A DNA stretch of 29,121 nt from a virus: the IMG/VR virus record IMGVR_UViG_3300046009_013966, positions 1 through 29,121 of that record. The stretch is one strand, 5' to 3'. Numbering within the stretch: the first letter of the stretch is position 1; each line of letters starts with the position of its first letter. The position numbers were made by a program, and so were the translations under genes. Of this stretch, positions 15,181-23,600 are shown piece after piece. The notes beneath the pieces are model-generated. The model was not told the origin of the DNA. It did no database searches and saw only the letters and a list, made by a program, of their open reading frames with translations.

Positions 15181-15880
15181 ACTAATCAGCTATTCACAGG
15201 CATCCAAGGAGATGCTAGAAACCTATGATAAGCACATTATACCCGATGTACAGGACCTCATTGCCTATTGCGCCCGAGTCTCGAACCCAAACAACCAATC
15301 CAACACAGAAACCACGGACCGATTACTCAGATACCTCATCCGGAACCAGCACTGGTCACCCTTCGAAATGGTCAGCGCCTGTCTCGAAGTTACCACCACA
15401 CGAGACATTGCCCGACAAATGCTCCGACATCGAAGCTTTACCTTCCAGGAGTTCAGCCAGCGATACGCTGACCCTACTAAGGACCTCGATTTTGTTCTTA
15501 GAGAAGCAAGGCTACAGGACACCAGCAACCGACAGAATTCCATCAAACTGGATCTCACAGACCCAGAAAGTCGAGAGCTGAACAATCTCTGGATAGAAAA
15601 ACAGCAAAAGGTTCTTCGAGTAGTCCGTGCTGCGTATGAATGGGCTACGTTCAACGGCATTGCCAAAGAGCAGGCCCGTGCAGTTTTGCCAGAGGGCTTG
15701 ACAGTTAGCAGGTTATATATACATGGCACCATTAGAAGCTGGATTCATTATTGTGAACTACGTAGCGCTCATGGTACGCAGCTCGAACATCAGGAAATCG
15801 CTCGGGCCTGTGCAGACGTTATATCTAAAGTATTTCCTTTGATGAATCATATCAGGAGTGATGATGAACACAAGGCTTGA
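15170..15880 (+). CDS. thyX: Flavin-dependent thymidylate synthase ThyX
   Basis: 236 aa. The family signature RHR-x7-S is intact: R86-H87-R88 ... S96 within RHRSFTFQEFSQRY. Other conserved parts include FEMVSACLEV (65-74), the GIAKEQARAVLPEGL region near residue 165 and the C-terminal HYCELRSAHGTQLEHQEI. ThyX makes dTMP from dUMP using methylene-tetrahydrofolate, NAD(P)H and FAD, in place of ThyA. A ribosome site (CAGGA) precedes the ATG. Together with dCMP deaminase (24483) and class I ribonucleotide reductase it forms a complete route to dTMP. Length and motifs are normal. Confidence 0.95.
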   Translation: MKVKLISYSQASKEMLETYDKHIIPDVQDLIAYCARVSNPNNQSNTETTDRLLRYLIRNQHWSPFEMVSACLEVTTTRDIARQMLRHRSFTFQEFSQRYADPTKDLDFVLREARLQDTSNRQNSIKLDLTDPESRELNNLWIEKQQKVLRVVRAAYEWATFNGIAKEQARAVLPEGLTVSRLYIHGTIRSWIHYCELRSAHGTQLEHQEIARACADVISKVFPLMNHIRSDDEHKA

Positions 15881-16244
15881 TGTGGCTACGTTTATGCGAG
15901 CCGGTCAACAGAATGTTGACACCATGAATGCTGGATTTTATCCGGGACGTTTGACTCAGGCCGATCTGTACATGGATCTAGTCACTGAGGAATTCAATGA
16001 ATTAACTCAAGCAGTCATTAAAAAAGACATTGTCGAGACTGCCGATGCCTGTGCAGATCTAATCTGGGTAGTTGAAGGACTCATGTACAGCCTGGGCATA
16101 GATCCGCAGACAGTATGGGACGAAGTAGCCCGTTCCAATCACAGCAAAACCGTCGATGGCATGCTCATCAAGCGTGAAGATGGTAAGGTACTAAAGCCTG
16201 CATCATATTCACCACCCAACATACAAAGAGTACTGGGACTATAA
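15864..16244 (+). CDS. MazG-like NTP pyrophosphohydrolase 2 (HisE/PRA-PH-like type)
   Basis: 126 aa from the third possible start (ATG 15864), chosen because AGGAG at 15854-15858 gives five-base spacing; GTG 15858 and ATG 15861 sit on or too near it. Metal-site residues: E42-E43-x2-E46 (EEFNELTQ) and E58-x2-D61 with D65 (ETADACADLIWV). The C-terminal SNHSKTVDG ... REDGKVLKPASYSPPNI is typical of a phage and bacterial all-alpha NTP-PPase group often annotated as phosphoribosyl-ATP pyrophosphohydrolase-like, although no histidine pathway is present. The role is probably dNTP house-cleaning. It directly follows and overlaps thyX. Confidence 0.82.
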   Translation: MNTRLDVATFMRAGQQNVDTMNAGFYPGRLTQADLYMDLVTEEFNELTQAVIKKDIVETADACADLIWVVEGLMYSLGIDPQTVWDEVARSNHSKTVDGMLIKREDGKVLKPASYSPPNIQRVLGL

Positions 16245-16247
16245 TAC

Positions 16248-16751
16248 ATGTGGCAAATCACCTATATGCTAGGGTTCTTACCCGAATGGTTATGGACAGC
16301 TTTGTTCTTTGTTGGTGTTGCTCTGCTGATTGCAGCGCAATTTCTCCGAGCATTGCCCAGCATAGCTGCATATAGATATCCCATTGTTATGGTTGGTGGC
16401 TTCAGCCTCATGCTAAGCATCTGGCAATTGGGCGCAGCCAGCAATGAAGCCAAGTGGCAGGAACGCATCAAAGAAGTCCAAGCACAGCTAGATGCAGCCA
16501 AAGCAGAAAGTGCTGCCATCAACGATAAACTCAAGGCCGAACAAGCCGAAAAAGCCAAAATTGCCGAACAGAAAAGCCGAACCGTAGTACAGTATGTTGA
16601 CAAATTCCGTGATCGTGAAGTACTCAAGACTGTCGAAGGTCCTGAGCGTGTCAAGATTGAAAAAGTCATAGAGTACGTTGAGAAATGCCCAGTCCCCAAG
16701 GAGCTACTAGATGCACACAATGCAGCTGCCAAACGTGAGGGCATGAAATGA
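16248..16751 (+). CDS. Inner-membrane spanin-like protein
   Basis: 167 aa. Two hydrophobic segments are visible, about residues 7-32 (LPEWLWTALFFVGVALLIAA) and 43-63 (YPIVMVGGFSLMLSIW). They are followed by a long Ala/Glu/Lys-rich coiled coil (about 70-115) and a C-terminal part with VVQYVDKFRDREV and KCPVPKELLDAHN. The periplasmic coiled coil after a membrane anchor, and overlap with a lipoprotein gene, are the hallmarks of an i-spanin, which joins the outer-membrane lipoprotein to fuse the membranes at the last step of lysis. Most i-spanins have one membrane segment, so two is slightly unusual. ATGA overlap with the next gene. Confidence 0.72.
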   Translation: MWQITYMLGFLPEWLWTALFFVGVALLIAAQFLRALPSIAAYRYPIVMVGGFSLMLSIWQLGAASNEAKWQERIKEVQAQLDAAKAESAAINDKLKAEQAEKAKIAEQKSRTVVQYVDKFRDREVLKTVEGPERVKIEKVIEYVEKCPVPKELLDAHNAAAKREGMK

Positions 16752-17032
16752 GAGCCATGATCATACTATTTTGCCTGTTATTTTCGGGTTGTAGCCTGTT
16801 CCAGAAGCAGCCTGTTCCCATGGTACCAGATTTTCCACAGCCCTACAGCACCGAAAAGTGCAAGCAGCTCATGACCATCGAAGGCGATCAGGTACCCATG
16901 ACCGATGTGCTTAAAGTAATCGTGGAAAACTACAAACTATATTATTATTGTTCAGACATGGTAGATGGCTGGAATGATTGGTACAAACAACAGCGCGATG
17001 TCTACGAAAAGCTCGGTAAGGATAAGAAATGA
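16748..17032 (+). CDS. Outer-membrane lipoprotein, o-spanin candidate
   Basis: 94 aa. It starts with a basic residue, a hydrophobic stretch and a lipobox-like LLFSGC with Cys15, so the mature lipoprotein would begin at Cys15. The mature region is Pro-rich at first (KQPVPMVPDFPQP), as is common in o-spanins, then helical with Tyr-rich segments. ATGA overlaps connect it to both the i-spanin-like gene and the next lipoprotein gene. It would pair with the upstream inner-membrane protein across the periplasm of a Gram-negative host. The -3 residue of the lipobox is Phe, which is less usual. Confidence 0.7.
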   Translation: MRAMIILFCLLFSGCSLFQKQPVPMVPDFPQPYSTEKCKQLMTIEGDQVPMTDVLKVIVENYKLYYYCSDMVDGWNDWYKQQRDVYEKLGKDKK

Positions 17033-17286
17033 AAAAGCTCGTAATAGTATTCACAGCACTTATGCTTTCGGCCTGCGTTGTCAACAAAGAGCAGATGTAT
17101 TATGATACGGCCAAGAGCATCAGCAAGGACAACACCATGGCTCAGACAGCTTGCTGGAGTGCCATCAGTGAAATAGCCAAAAGTGGCGATAGCGGTGCCA
17201 AGGTAGGAGCAGTTGCCCTGGCAGATAAATGTAAGAACGAACCCATTAAGATTGAAGCGCCCAAGCGTAACTGGCTGGGCTTGTGA
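17029..17286 (+). CDS. Second small lipoprotein of the lysis cassette
   Basis: 85 aa. MKKLVIVFTALMLSAC is a textbook lipoprotein signal with L13-S14-A15-C16. The mature part is short, polar and contains two more Cys (TACWSAISE, ADKCKNE). It overlaps the o-spanin candidate by ATGA. It may be the true o-spanin partner, an accessory lysis lipoprotein or an outer-membrane superinfection-exclusion protein; the sequence alone does not decide. It is the last gene before nrdA, from which it is separated by 27 bases containing a CGGAG ribosome site. Confidence 0.7.
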   Translation: MKKLVIVFTALMLSACVVNKEQMYYDTAKSISKDNTMAQTACWSAISEIAKSGDSGAKVGAVALADKCKNEPIKIEAPKRNWLGL

Positions 17287-17313
17287 TCTAGAAAAACAAC
17301 AACGGAGCAGTAT

Positions 17314-19113
17314 ATGACCCCAGCTACGGTACATGGGATCAGGATGGATCTTTCTCGCGACGATCTGTTCGATGATCTGGGACGCATGCGTCTCAAAGAA
17401 AGCTACATGCGTGAAGAAGAAAACAGTCCACAGGAAAGATTTGCATATGTCTCAGCAGCGTTTGGAAGTAATCCAGAGCACAGTCAGCGTCTTTATGATT
17501 ATAGCTCTAAGCATTGGCTTAGCTATAGCACTCCCATACTATCATTTGGACGTTCAAAGCGTGGTCTCCCTATCAGTTGCTTTTTACCTTATCTGGATGA
17601 TAGTGCTGAAGGTCTGGTCGATACTCTATCAGAGGTCAACTGGCTCAGCATGCTCGGCGGAGGCATAGGCATTGGCATCGGTATTCGTAGTGCTGATGAT
17701 AAGTCTGTTGGCGTTATGCCTCATCTACGCACATATGATGCTAGCTCGCTTGCCTACAGACAGGGCCGAACACGTCGTGGCTCATATGCTGCTTATCTGG
17801 ACATATCTCACCCTGATATTCATATGTTCCTGGACATGAGAAAGCCTACGGGTGATCCCAACATGCGAGCGCTTAATCTGCATCATGGCATCAACATCAC
17901 CGACGATTTCATGCACATCGTTGAACGATGCATGATGGATCCAACGGCCGATGACAGCTGGCATCTGCGTGATCCCAACAATGGCGAAATACGAGAAACC
18001 GTAAGTGCTCGTCAGCTCTGGCAAACCATTCTAGAACTCAGAATGCACACCGGTGAACCCTATCTGCATTTCATTGATACCAGCAATCGACACATGCCAG
18101 AGTTTCAAAAGAAACTAGGACTGAGCATCAAACAAAGCAATCTATGCAGCGAAATCATCCTGCCAACAGACAAGGATCGCACGGCTGTATGCTGTCTGAG
18201 TTCAGTAAACCTAGAGTACTATGATGAGTGGAAAAACAATAAACAGTTCCTCCGTGATGTTGCTGAGATGCTTGATAATGTTTTACAATATTTCATTGAT
18301 CACGCACCTAGTTCCATTTCCCGAGCCGTTTACTCTGCTAGCCGTGAACGTTCTATTGGCATTGGAGCCCTAGGATTTCATGCTTACCTCCAAAAAGTAC
18401 AAGTCCCGTTCGAATCAGCCTTGGCTGTAAGTAAAAACAAACAGATGTTCAAACATATTCGTGAAGGATTAGATCATGCAAATATCGAACTGGGAAAAGA
18501 AAGAGGCGAGGCTCCTGATGCTGTTGGTACAGGTAAGCGTTTTAGCCACATGCTTGCCATTGCTCCTAATGCTTCAAGTTCCATTATTATGGGCAACACT
18601 AGTCCCTCCATTGAACCTTATCGTGCTAATGCTTATAGACAAGACACTCTTTCAGGTGCTTTTCTGAATAAGAATAAGTGGTTAGATTATATTATAAAGG
18701 AAAAATGTCATGCCGATGCTAAGTTGGACTACAACGAAATCTGGTCAAGTATCATCGCCAACGATGGAAGTGTTCAACATCTGGAGTTCCTTGACGACTG
18801 GACCAAAGATGTTTTCAAGACTTCCATGGAAATTGACCAAAGATGGGTCATACAACATGCCGCTGATCGCCAGACCCATATTGATCAAGCGCAAAGTGTC
18901 AATCTCTTTTTCAGACCCGACTCAAACATCAAATACATACATGCAGTACATTTCATGGCATGGAAGCAAGGACTCAAAACGCTTTACTACTGCCGCTCAG
19001 AGAAGATTGGCAAAGCTGATAAAGTCTCTAAGCGCATCGAAAGACAGGTAATTCAAGAGATAGATATGAAGGCTCTGGCCGAAGGGACTGACTGCCTAGC
19101 ATGTGAGGGATAA
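17314..19113 (+). CDS. nrdA: Ribonucleoside-diphosphate reductase large subunit (class I), no ATP cone
   Basis: 599 aa. Catalytic residues match E. coli NrdA: C89 (ISCF), N276/C278/E280 (SNLCSEI), C293 (AVCCLSS), the tyrosine pair Y558-Y559 (LYYCR) and the C-terminal redox pair C594/C597 (DCLACEG). Glycine-rich GGGIGIGIGI (115-124) and APNASSSIIMGNTSPS are conserved. The first catalytic Cys is about 136 residues nearer the N-terminus than in E. coli (C225), so the N-terminal allosteric ATP cone is absent and dATP shut-off via that domain should be lost. It reduces NDPs to dNDPs with NrdB and is re-reduced by thioredoxin, both encoded next to it. An alternative description is a phage-type compact NrdA. 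Confidence 0.96.
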   Translation: MTPATVHGIRMDLSRDDLFDDLGRMRLKESYMREEENSPQERFAYVSAAFGSNPEHSQRLYDYSSKHWLSYSTPILSFGRSKRGLPISCFLPYLDDSAEGLVDTLSEVNWLSMLGGGIGIGIGIRSADDKSVGVMPHLRTYDASSLAYRQGRTRRGSYAAYLDISHPDIHMFLDMRKPTGDPNMRALNLHHGINITDDFMHIVERCMMDPTADDSWHLRDPNNGEIRETVSARQLWQTILELRMHTGEPYLHFIDTSNRHMPEFQKKLGLSIKQSNLCSEIILPTDKDRTAVCCLSSVNLEYYDEWKNNKQFLRDVAEMLDNVLQYFIDHAPSSISRAVYSASRERSIGIGALGFHAYLQKVQVPFESALAVSKNKQMFKHIREGLDHANIELGKERGEAPDAVGTGKRFSHMLAIAPNASSSIIMGNTSPSIEPYRANAYRQDTLSGAFLNKNKWLDYIIKEKCHADAKLDYNEIWSSIIANDGSVQHLEFLDDWTKDVFKTSMEIDQRWVIQHAADRQTHIDQAQSVNLFFRPDSNIKYIHAVHFMAWKQGLKTLYYCRSEKIGKADKVSKRIERQVIQEIDMKALAEGTDCLACEG

Positions 19114-19116
19114 ATC

Positions 19117-19320
19117 ATGAGTAAGATTGTTCTTTTAAAAGATGTCTATGAACTCAAAGAACAAAAAGAAAGAGAGCTGGCTTTTTACAAGGAAAAGCTA
19201 GCCGAGCTGCAGGAGAAAATGTATTGGGTTGAGCGCGAACTGCGTTTAACCAAGGATATTATTAAGATGATCCAAGAAGAAAAACTAACCAACATAGAGG
19301 CGCGGGATGAAACTACTTAA
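19117..19320 (+). CDS. Small coiled-coil protein between nrdA and thioredoxin
   Basis: 67 aa, almost entirely predicted helix with strong heptad pattern (ELKEQKERELAFYKEKLAEL, then QEKMYWVERELRLTKDIIK). Very high Lys/Glu content; no Cys and no signal. It follows nrdA after three bases and overlaps the thioredoxin gene by 14. A role linked to the reductase, such as assembly or recruitment, is possible only by context. It is retained here because its frame is clean, its start follows the nrdA stop closely, and the operon has no other gap. Confidence 0.6.
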   Translation: MSKIVLLKDVYELKEQKERELAFYKEKLAELQEKMYWVERELRLTKDIIKMIQEEKLTNIEARDETT

Positions 19321-19561
19321 GTTTTACGGCGAGTGGTGCGGGCCCTGCAAGACGCAGAACAGCATCATAAAGAATTTAGGTTCTAGAGTAACCATACCCA
19401 TCGAAGAAATAGACATAGACGAAAAATTTGATCTGGTAAAAAGCTACAAAGTAACCTCAGTACCCACCATGATCATCATCGATGAGAATGGCGAAGTAAA
19501 AAGACATACCGGTGTATTAAAAGAACAACAATTCCTAGAGTTCATCCAAAATGCCTCCTAA
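19307..19561 (+). CDS. trx: Thioredoxin-like protein
   Basis: 84 aa, short but with a full thioredoxin active site: WCGPC with C11 and C14 near the N-terminus and the cis-proline loop SVPTMIII with P53. The beta-alpha pattern fits a minimal thioredoxin or glutaredoxin-size fold, as in T4 NrdC (about 87 aa). It probably supplies electrons to NrdA through the C-terminal Cys pair. It lies between nrdA and nrdB and overlaps nrdB by 11 bases, which ties its expression to the reductase. WCGPC is the thioredoxin form rather than the glutaredoxin CPxC form. Confidence 0.9.
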   Translation: MKLLKFYGEWCGPCKTQNSIIKNLGSRVTIPIEEIDIDEKFDLVKSYKVTSVPTMIIIDENGEVKRHTGVLKEQQFLEFIQNAS

Positions 19562-20546
19562 AAAACCAGCCACACTGCTGACCAACGAACGCAACAACTT
19601 TAAGCCCTTTGCCTATCCCTGGGCCTATGAAGCCTGGCTCAAACATGAGCAGAGTCACTGGCTGCATACCGAAGTACCCATGCTGGAAGATGTCAAGGAC
19701 TGGAAAAATCGCCTCAACGAACACGAGCGCAAGTTCCTGACCAACATTTTTCGTTTCTTTACGCAGGGCGACATCGACGTAGCCGGTGGCTATGTTAAAA
19801 ACTATCTGCCCTACTTTCCTCAGCCCGAAGTAAGAATGATGCTGTTGGGCTTTGCGGCTCGGGAAGCCCTGCACATTGCTGCCTATAGTCATCTCATCGA
19901 GAGCCTGGGCATGCCCGATACCACCTACAATGAATTCCTGCAATATTCAGAGATGAAGGAAAAGCATGATTACCTTCTGGATCTCAGCTCGAAAAATGGT
20001 ACTAAGGAATCTACAGCCGCACACATCGCAGCATTTAGCGCGTTTACGGAAGGCATGCAGCTCTTTAGTAGTTTTATCATGCTGCTTAATTTTCCTCGCC
20101 ACGGAGTCATGCGTGGCATGGGTCAGATAGTGACCTGGAGCATTGTGGATGAGACACAGCACACCGAGAACATGATCAAACTGTTCCGTACCTACATCGA
20201 AGAAAACAAAGAGATCTGGAATGACGATCTTAAATCTCGAATCTATACCATTGCCACTAAGATGGTGGATCTGGAGGATAAGTTTATTGACCTGGCATTT
20301 GGCGTGGCACCTATGGCTGATCTGGACCGTAGTGACGTTAAATCTTACATCCGCTATATTGCTGACCGTCGCCTTATTAGCCTGGGCCTTAAGGGAATCA
20401 TGAAGGTTAAGAAGAATCCCTTGCCTTGGGTCGAAGAAATGATCAATGCTCCCACACATACTAACTTCTTTGAAAACCGTGCTACGGACTATGCCAAGGG
20501 TGCCCTGAGTGGCGATTGGTCGGACGTCTGGGGGCGTGCAGCCTAG
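19551..20546 (+). CDS. nrdB: Ribonucleoside-diphosphate reductase small subunit (class I, tyrosyl radical)
   Basis: 331 aa. All metal ligands can be placed by E. coli spacing: D74 (TQGDID), E105 and H108 (AREALHI), E167 (FTEGMQ), E201 and H204 (VDETQHTEN). The radical tyrosine Y112 (IAAYSHLIE) is present, so a standard di-iron tyrosyl-radical (class Ia-like) mechanism is expected rather than a Tyr-less variant. The ATG lies inside the thioredoxin gene end. The C-terminus (DYAKGALSGDWSDVWG) is likely the NrdA docking tail. No promoter is visible inside the nrdA-trx-nrdB run, so the genes are probably co-transcribed. Confidence 0.95.
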   Translation: MPPKKPATLLTNERNNFKPFAYPWAYEAWLKHEQSHWLHTEVPMLEDVKDWKNRLNEHERKFLTNIFRFFTQGDIDVAGGYVKNYLPYFPQPEVRMMLLGFAAREALHIAAYSHLIESLGMPDTTYNEFLQYSEMKEKHDYLLDLSSKNGTKESTAAHIAAFSAFTEGMQLFSSFIMLLNFPRHGVMRGMGQIVTWSIVDETQHTENMIKLFRTYIEENKEIWNDDLKSRIYTIATKMVDLEDKFIDLAFGVAPMADLDRSDVKSYIRYIADRRLISLGLKGIMKVKKNPLPWVEEMINAPTHTNFFENRATDYAKGALSGDWSDVWGRAA

Positions 20547-20565
20547 ATCGGGCAAAGTTGTACCA

Positions 20566-20573
20566 GATAAATA
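20566..20573 (+). promoter_or_regulatory. T4-type late promoter (GATAAATA)
   Basis: GATAAATA is followed by AACTAA-rich sequence and lies 30 bases before the ATG at 20604, matching in motif and spacing the element before 9690. It would separate late expression of the large fibre from the early or middle nucleotide genes upstream. Confidence 0.6.
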
Positions 20574-20603
20574 AACTAATATACCCATATCTGGAATGCT
20601 AAC

Positions 20604-23600
20604 ATGGATCTAAAAAAATTCATAGCCTTTAATTCCGAAGCCAAGTCCGAGGCGCATGATCCGGCAGTGCTCGAGAGCTATGCCCGTAGCCTGGAAGTTG
20701 TAAACGAGAACCTGGGCAAGATGCTGCTCATGAGTGCTGAGATTGAAAAGATCCGTGAAGATCTCAAGCATGTAGTCAAAGAAGGCGAATTCAAAGGCGC
20801 CATGGTGGCCCTGCTCAGTCAGATAGAACCCTTGCGAGAAGAAATTGCTCGCCAGGTCAATACCGAAGTGCAGGCCATCCGAGAAAGTTTTCGTACTCTA
20901 ACCACCAAGACCACCAGTCTACAGAAGCTGGTCGACGAAGCCGTTGACCAGCAAAACCTCCGCATCATCAATCACTTTGAGACCCAGGAACAGAAGCTTC
21001 TGGATCTGCGCCAGGCCGTAGAAGACCGTGCCGATCTTGGTCCCATGAAGACCAAACTGGAGCACGTAGCCGAGGATGTCGACTATCTCAAAAAGCTAGA
21101 CATCTATGACAATCTCAATGCCACTCAAGAAGCCGCAGTGGCTCTGGGTCAGCACATAGACGACATCGATGGCAATGTGGTCAAGTTGGCCAAGGAAATA
21201 CTAGAGTTCAAACAGGACATGCTGGACACCAGCCTGGTGCTGGAACGTTCAACCAATGCTCGCTACCAGGAAGCCCTGGAAGCTCTGGATGAGAATTTGC
21301 GCAATGTTACCACCCTGCAAGAAAATCTGCAGGACATAGAAAAGCGCTATGATGATCTAAACAAAGAGCTTACTGAAAGCAATCTAGCACATGATGTAGC
21401 CACCGCAGAGCTAGGCAAGGTGTTGGAGAACATTCAAAAGGCCAACCACGAACATGCTGAGGTACTGGACGAGCAGGTCACGCACATTGTAGGCAACATT
21501 ACCACACTCAAGCAAGAGCTAGATGCACTAGGTCAGGGACTGGATCAAGGCACCGAAGCTCATGCACAATCCGTAGCACGCATCCAAGAACTAACCACTC
21601 ACATACCTCGCCTGGATGCCAGAATCGATGAGCATGTTGGTTTGGTTGAACAGGAAATAAAGAGTCTGAGCAAGACTCTATTAGAACAAAATACTCGCAT
21701 ACAGGATTCACATCGTGACCTCAAGGCCCAGGTAGCCAAGGTCATTACCGATGGTAAAATGCTATTAGAACGAGAACAGTCTCGCATCGACGGTGATACC
21801 TTGTTCGAAGATCGCTATGACCGCATCATCAAACGCGTTGAAGAAGTCGAAGGCATGCTGGCTGACATTGATGCCAAGACCGAGCATAACGATGTAATCT
21901 ATGAACACGTACGCACCAGTTCGGATCGTTTGGATGCTCATGCTGATAGATTGATGCAGAAACTGCAAGAGACTGCCAACCAATCCATCAGTGATCTCAA
22001 GAAAAAGACCAAACTACTCAATGAAGCTGCCCCTACGGACATTGCAGGCATCAATGCCGGACTAGGCGTAGACACTCGCGACCTAGACAAAAAGTTTGTT
22101 ACCTTCCAGCAGCTCCGCGATCACTATAGACAGTTTGTGGATCGCGTACAACGTCAACTAGCCGAAAACATCGGCGGTGGCGGTGCTCAGTTCCTATGGG
22201 ACCTGGACGATGTAGACATTAATACGGTTCGATATCCTGGCAATGGAGAATTGCTGATCTGGAGCGGCGCTCTTAGGAAGTGGATATCAGGCAATGCCTT
22301 TACCATCAGTACAGTGCAAGGCAACTTGACTGTTCAGGAAAGCATCGAAGTGCTGGGCAATGCCAACATCTATGGGTTCCTGACTGTCGGTGGCAACATC
22401 ATCCTGGGTGATGCCACTACGGATAATTTTACCCTAGGTGCCGATGTAAACAGCGACATCCTACCAGATGTAAGCAGCACGTATAACCTTGGTTCAGTGT
22501 CACAGACCTGGGGCAACATACATGTTGACAGTGTTTATGTAGACAATCTTTGGGCTGCTGGCAACATCATGCCCGCAACCGATAATGTGCATGATCTGGG
22601 CAATGCAACGCATCGTTGGCGAGACCTTTATCTAAGCGGCAATAGTTTGTACATTGGTACTACGTCGTTTCACGATACCGGGGCACAACTAGAAATAAAA
22701 TACAATGGTAACGTAGCACTTAGATCAGACACCACAGGCAACATCAGAGCCAACTTATTCATAGGCGACCTAGATGGTAGGGTCAGCAACATAGCCAACC
22801 ACACCACAGATGCACTGCGAGAAGGTACAGCCAATCTCTATCATACTGTTGCTAGAGTCAGAACCAATATCTTTGCTGGTACGGGTGTACTGTACAACAA
22901 TGTCACAGGTCAGATAAGAATCAGCCAGAACGTCGACCCTGAGGTAGACGTACAGTTTAGCAATGTTACCATTACGGGCAATCTTAATGTCCTGGGTGCA
23001 GCAGCTAACTTCGAAGCAAATATCCTGAACGTTCAAGATCCCAGCATTATCTTTGGCGATGGCAATCCCAGCGATACCTATGATCTGGGCATACATGGAG
23101 AATATGTCAGCTCTGGTACACGTTACAGTGGATTGTTCAGAGATGCCAGTGCCGACGGACGCTGGAAACTCTATGCCAATCTTACCAACATGCCACAAAA
23201 CTTTGTGGACACATCCAGCATCAGTTTTAATTTTGCCAACCTAGAACTTAATCACGTTCATGGCAGAGTTACTTTAATAGATAACTTTACTACTACGGAT
23301 CTGGTCGAAGGGGCTAACCTATACTTTACCAATACCCGAGTATGGGCCAATGTAGGTACCAACATTGGTAACCTTAATAGCTGGGTCAGCTCCAACAGCA
23401 GCAACATTGGCAACATCAACAGCTGGCTGCGTACTACTAATAGCAATGTTGGCAACCTAAACGCCTGGACTAGTTCCAACAGCAGTAACATTGGCAACCT
23501 AAACGCCTGGACTAGTTCCAACAGCAGTAACATTGGCAACATCAACAGCTGGCTGCGTACAACCAACAGCAACATCGGCAACATCAACGGTTGGGTAAGT

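Noticed and set aside
16239-16244. TATAAT just before the i-spanin-like gene
   Set aside because: No -35 box at the right distance and the bases belong to the end of the preceding gene; most likely coincidence.
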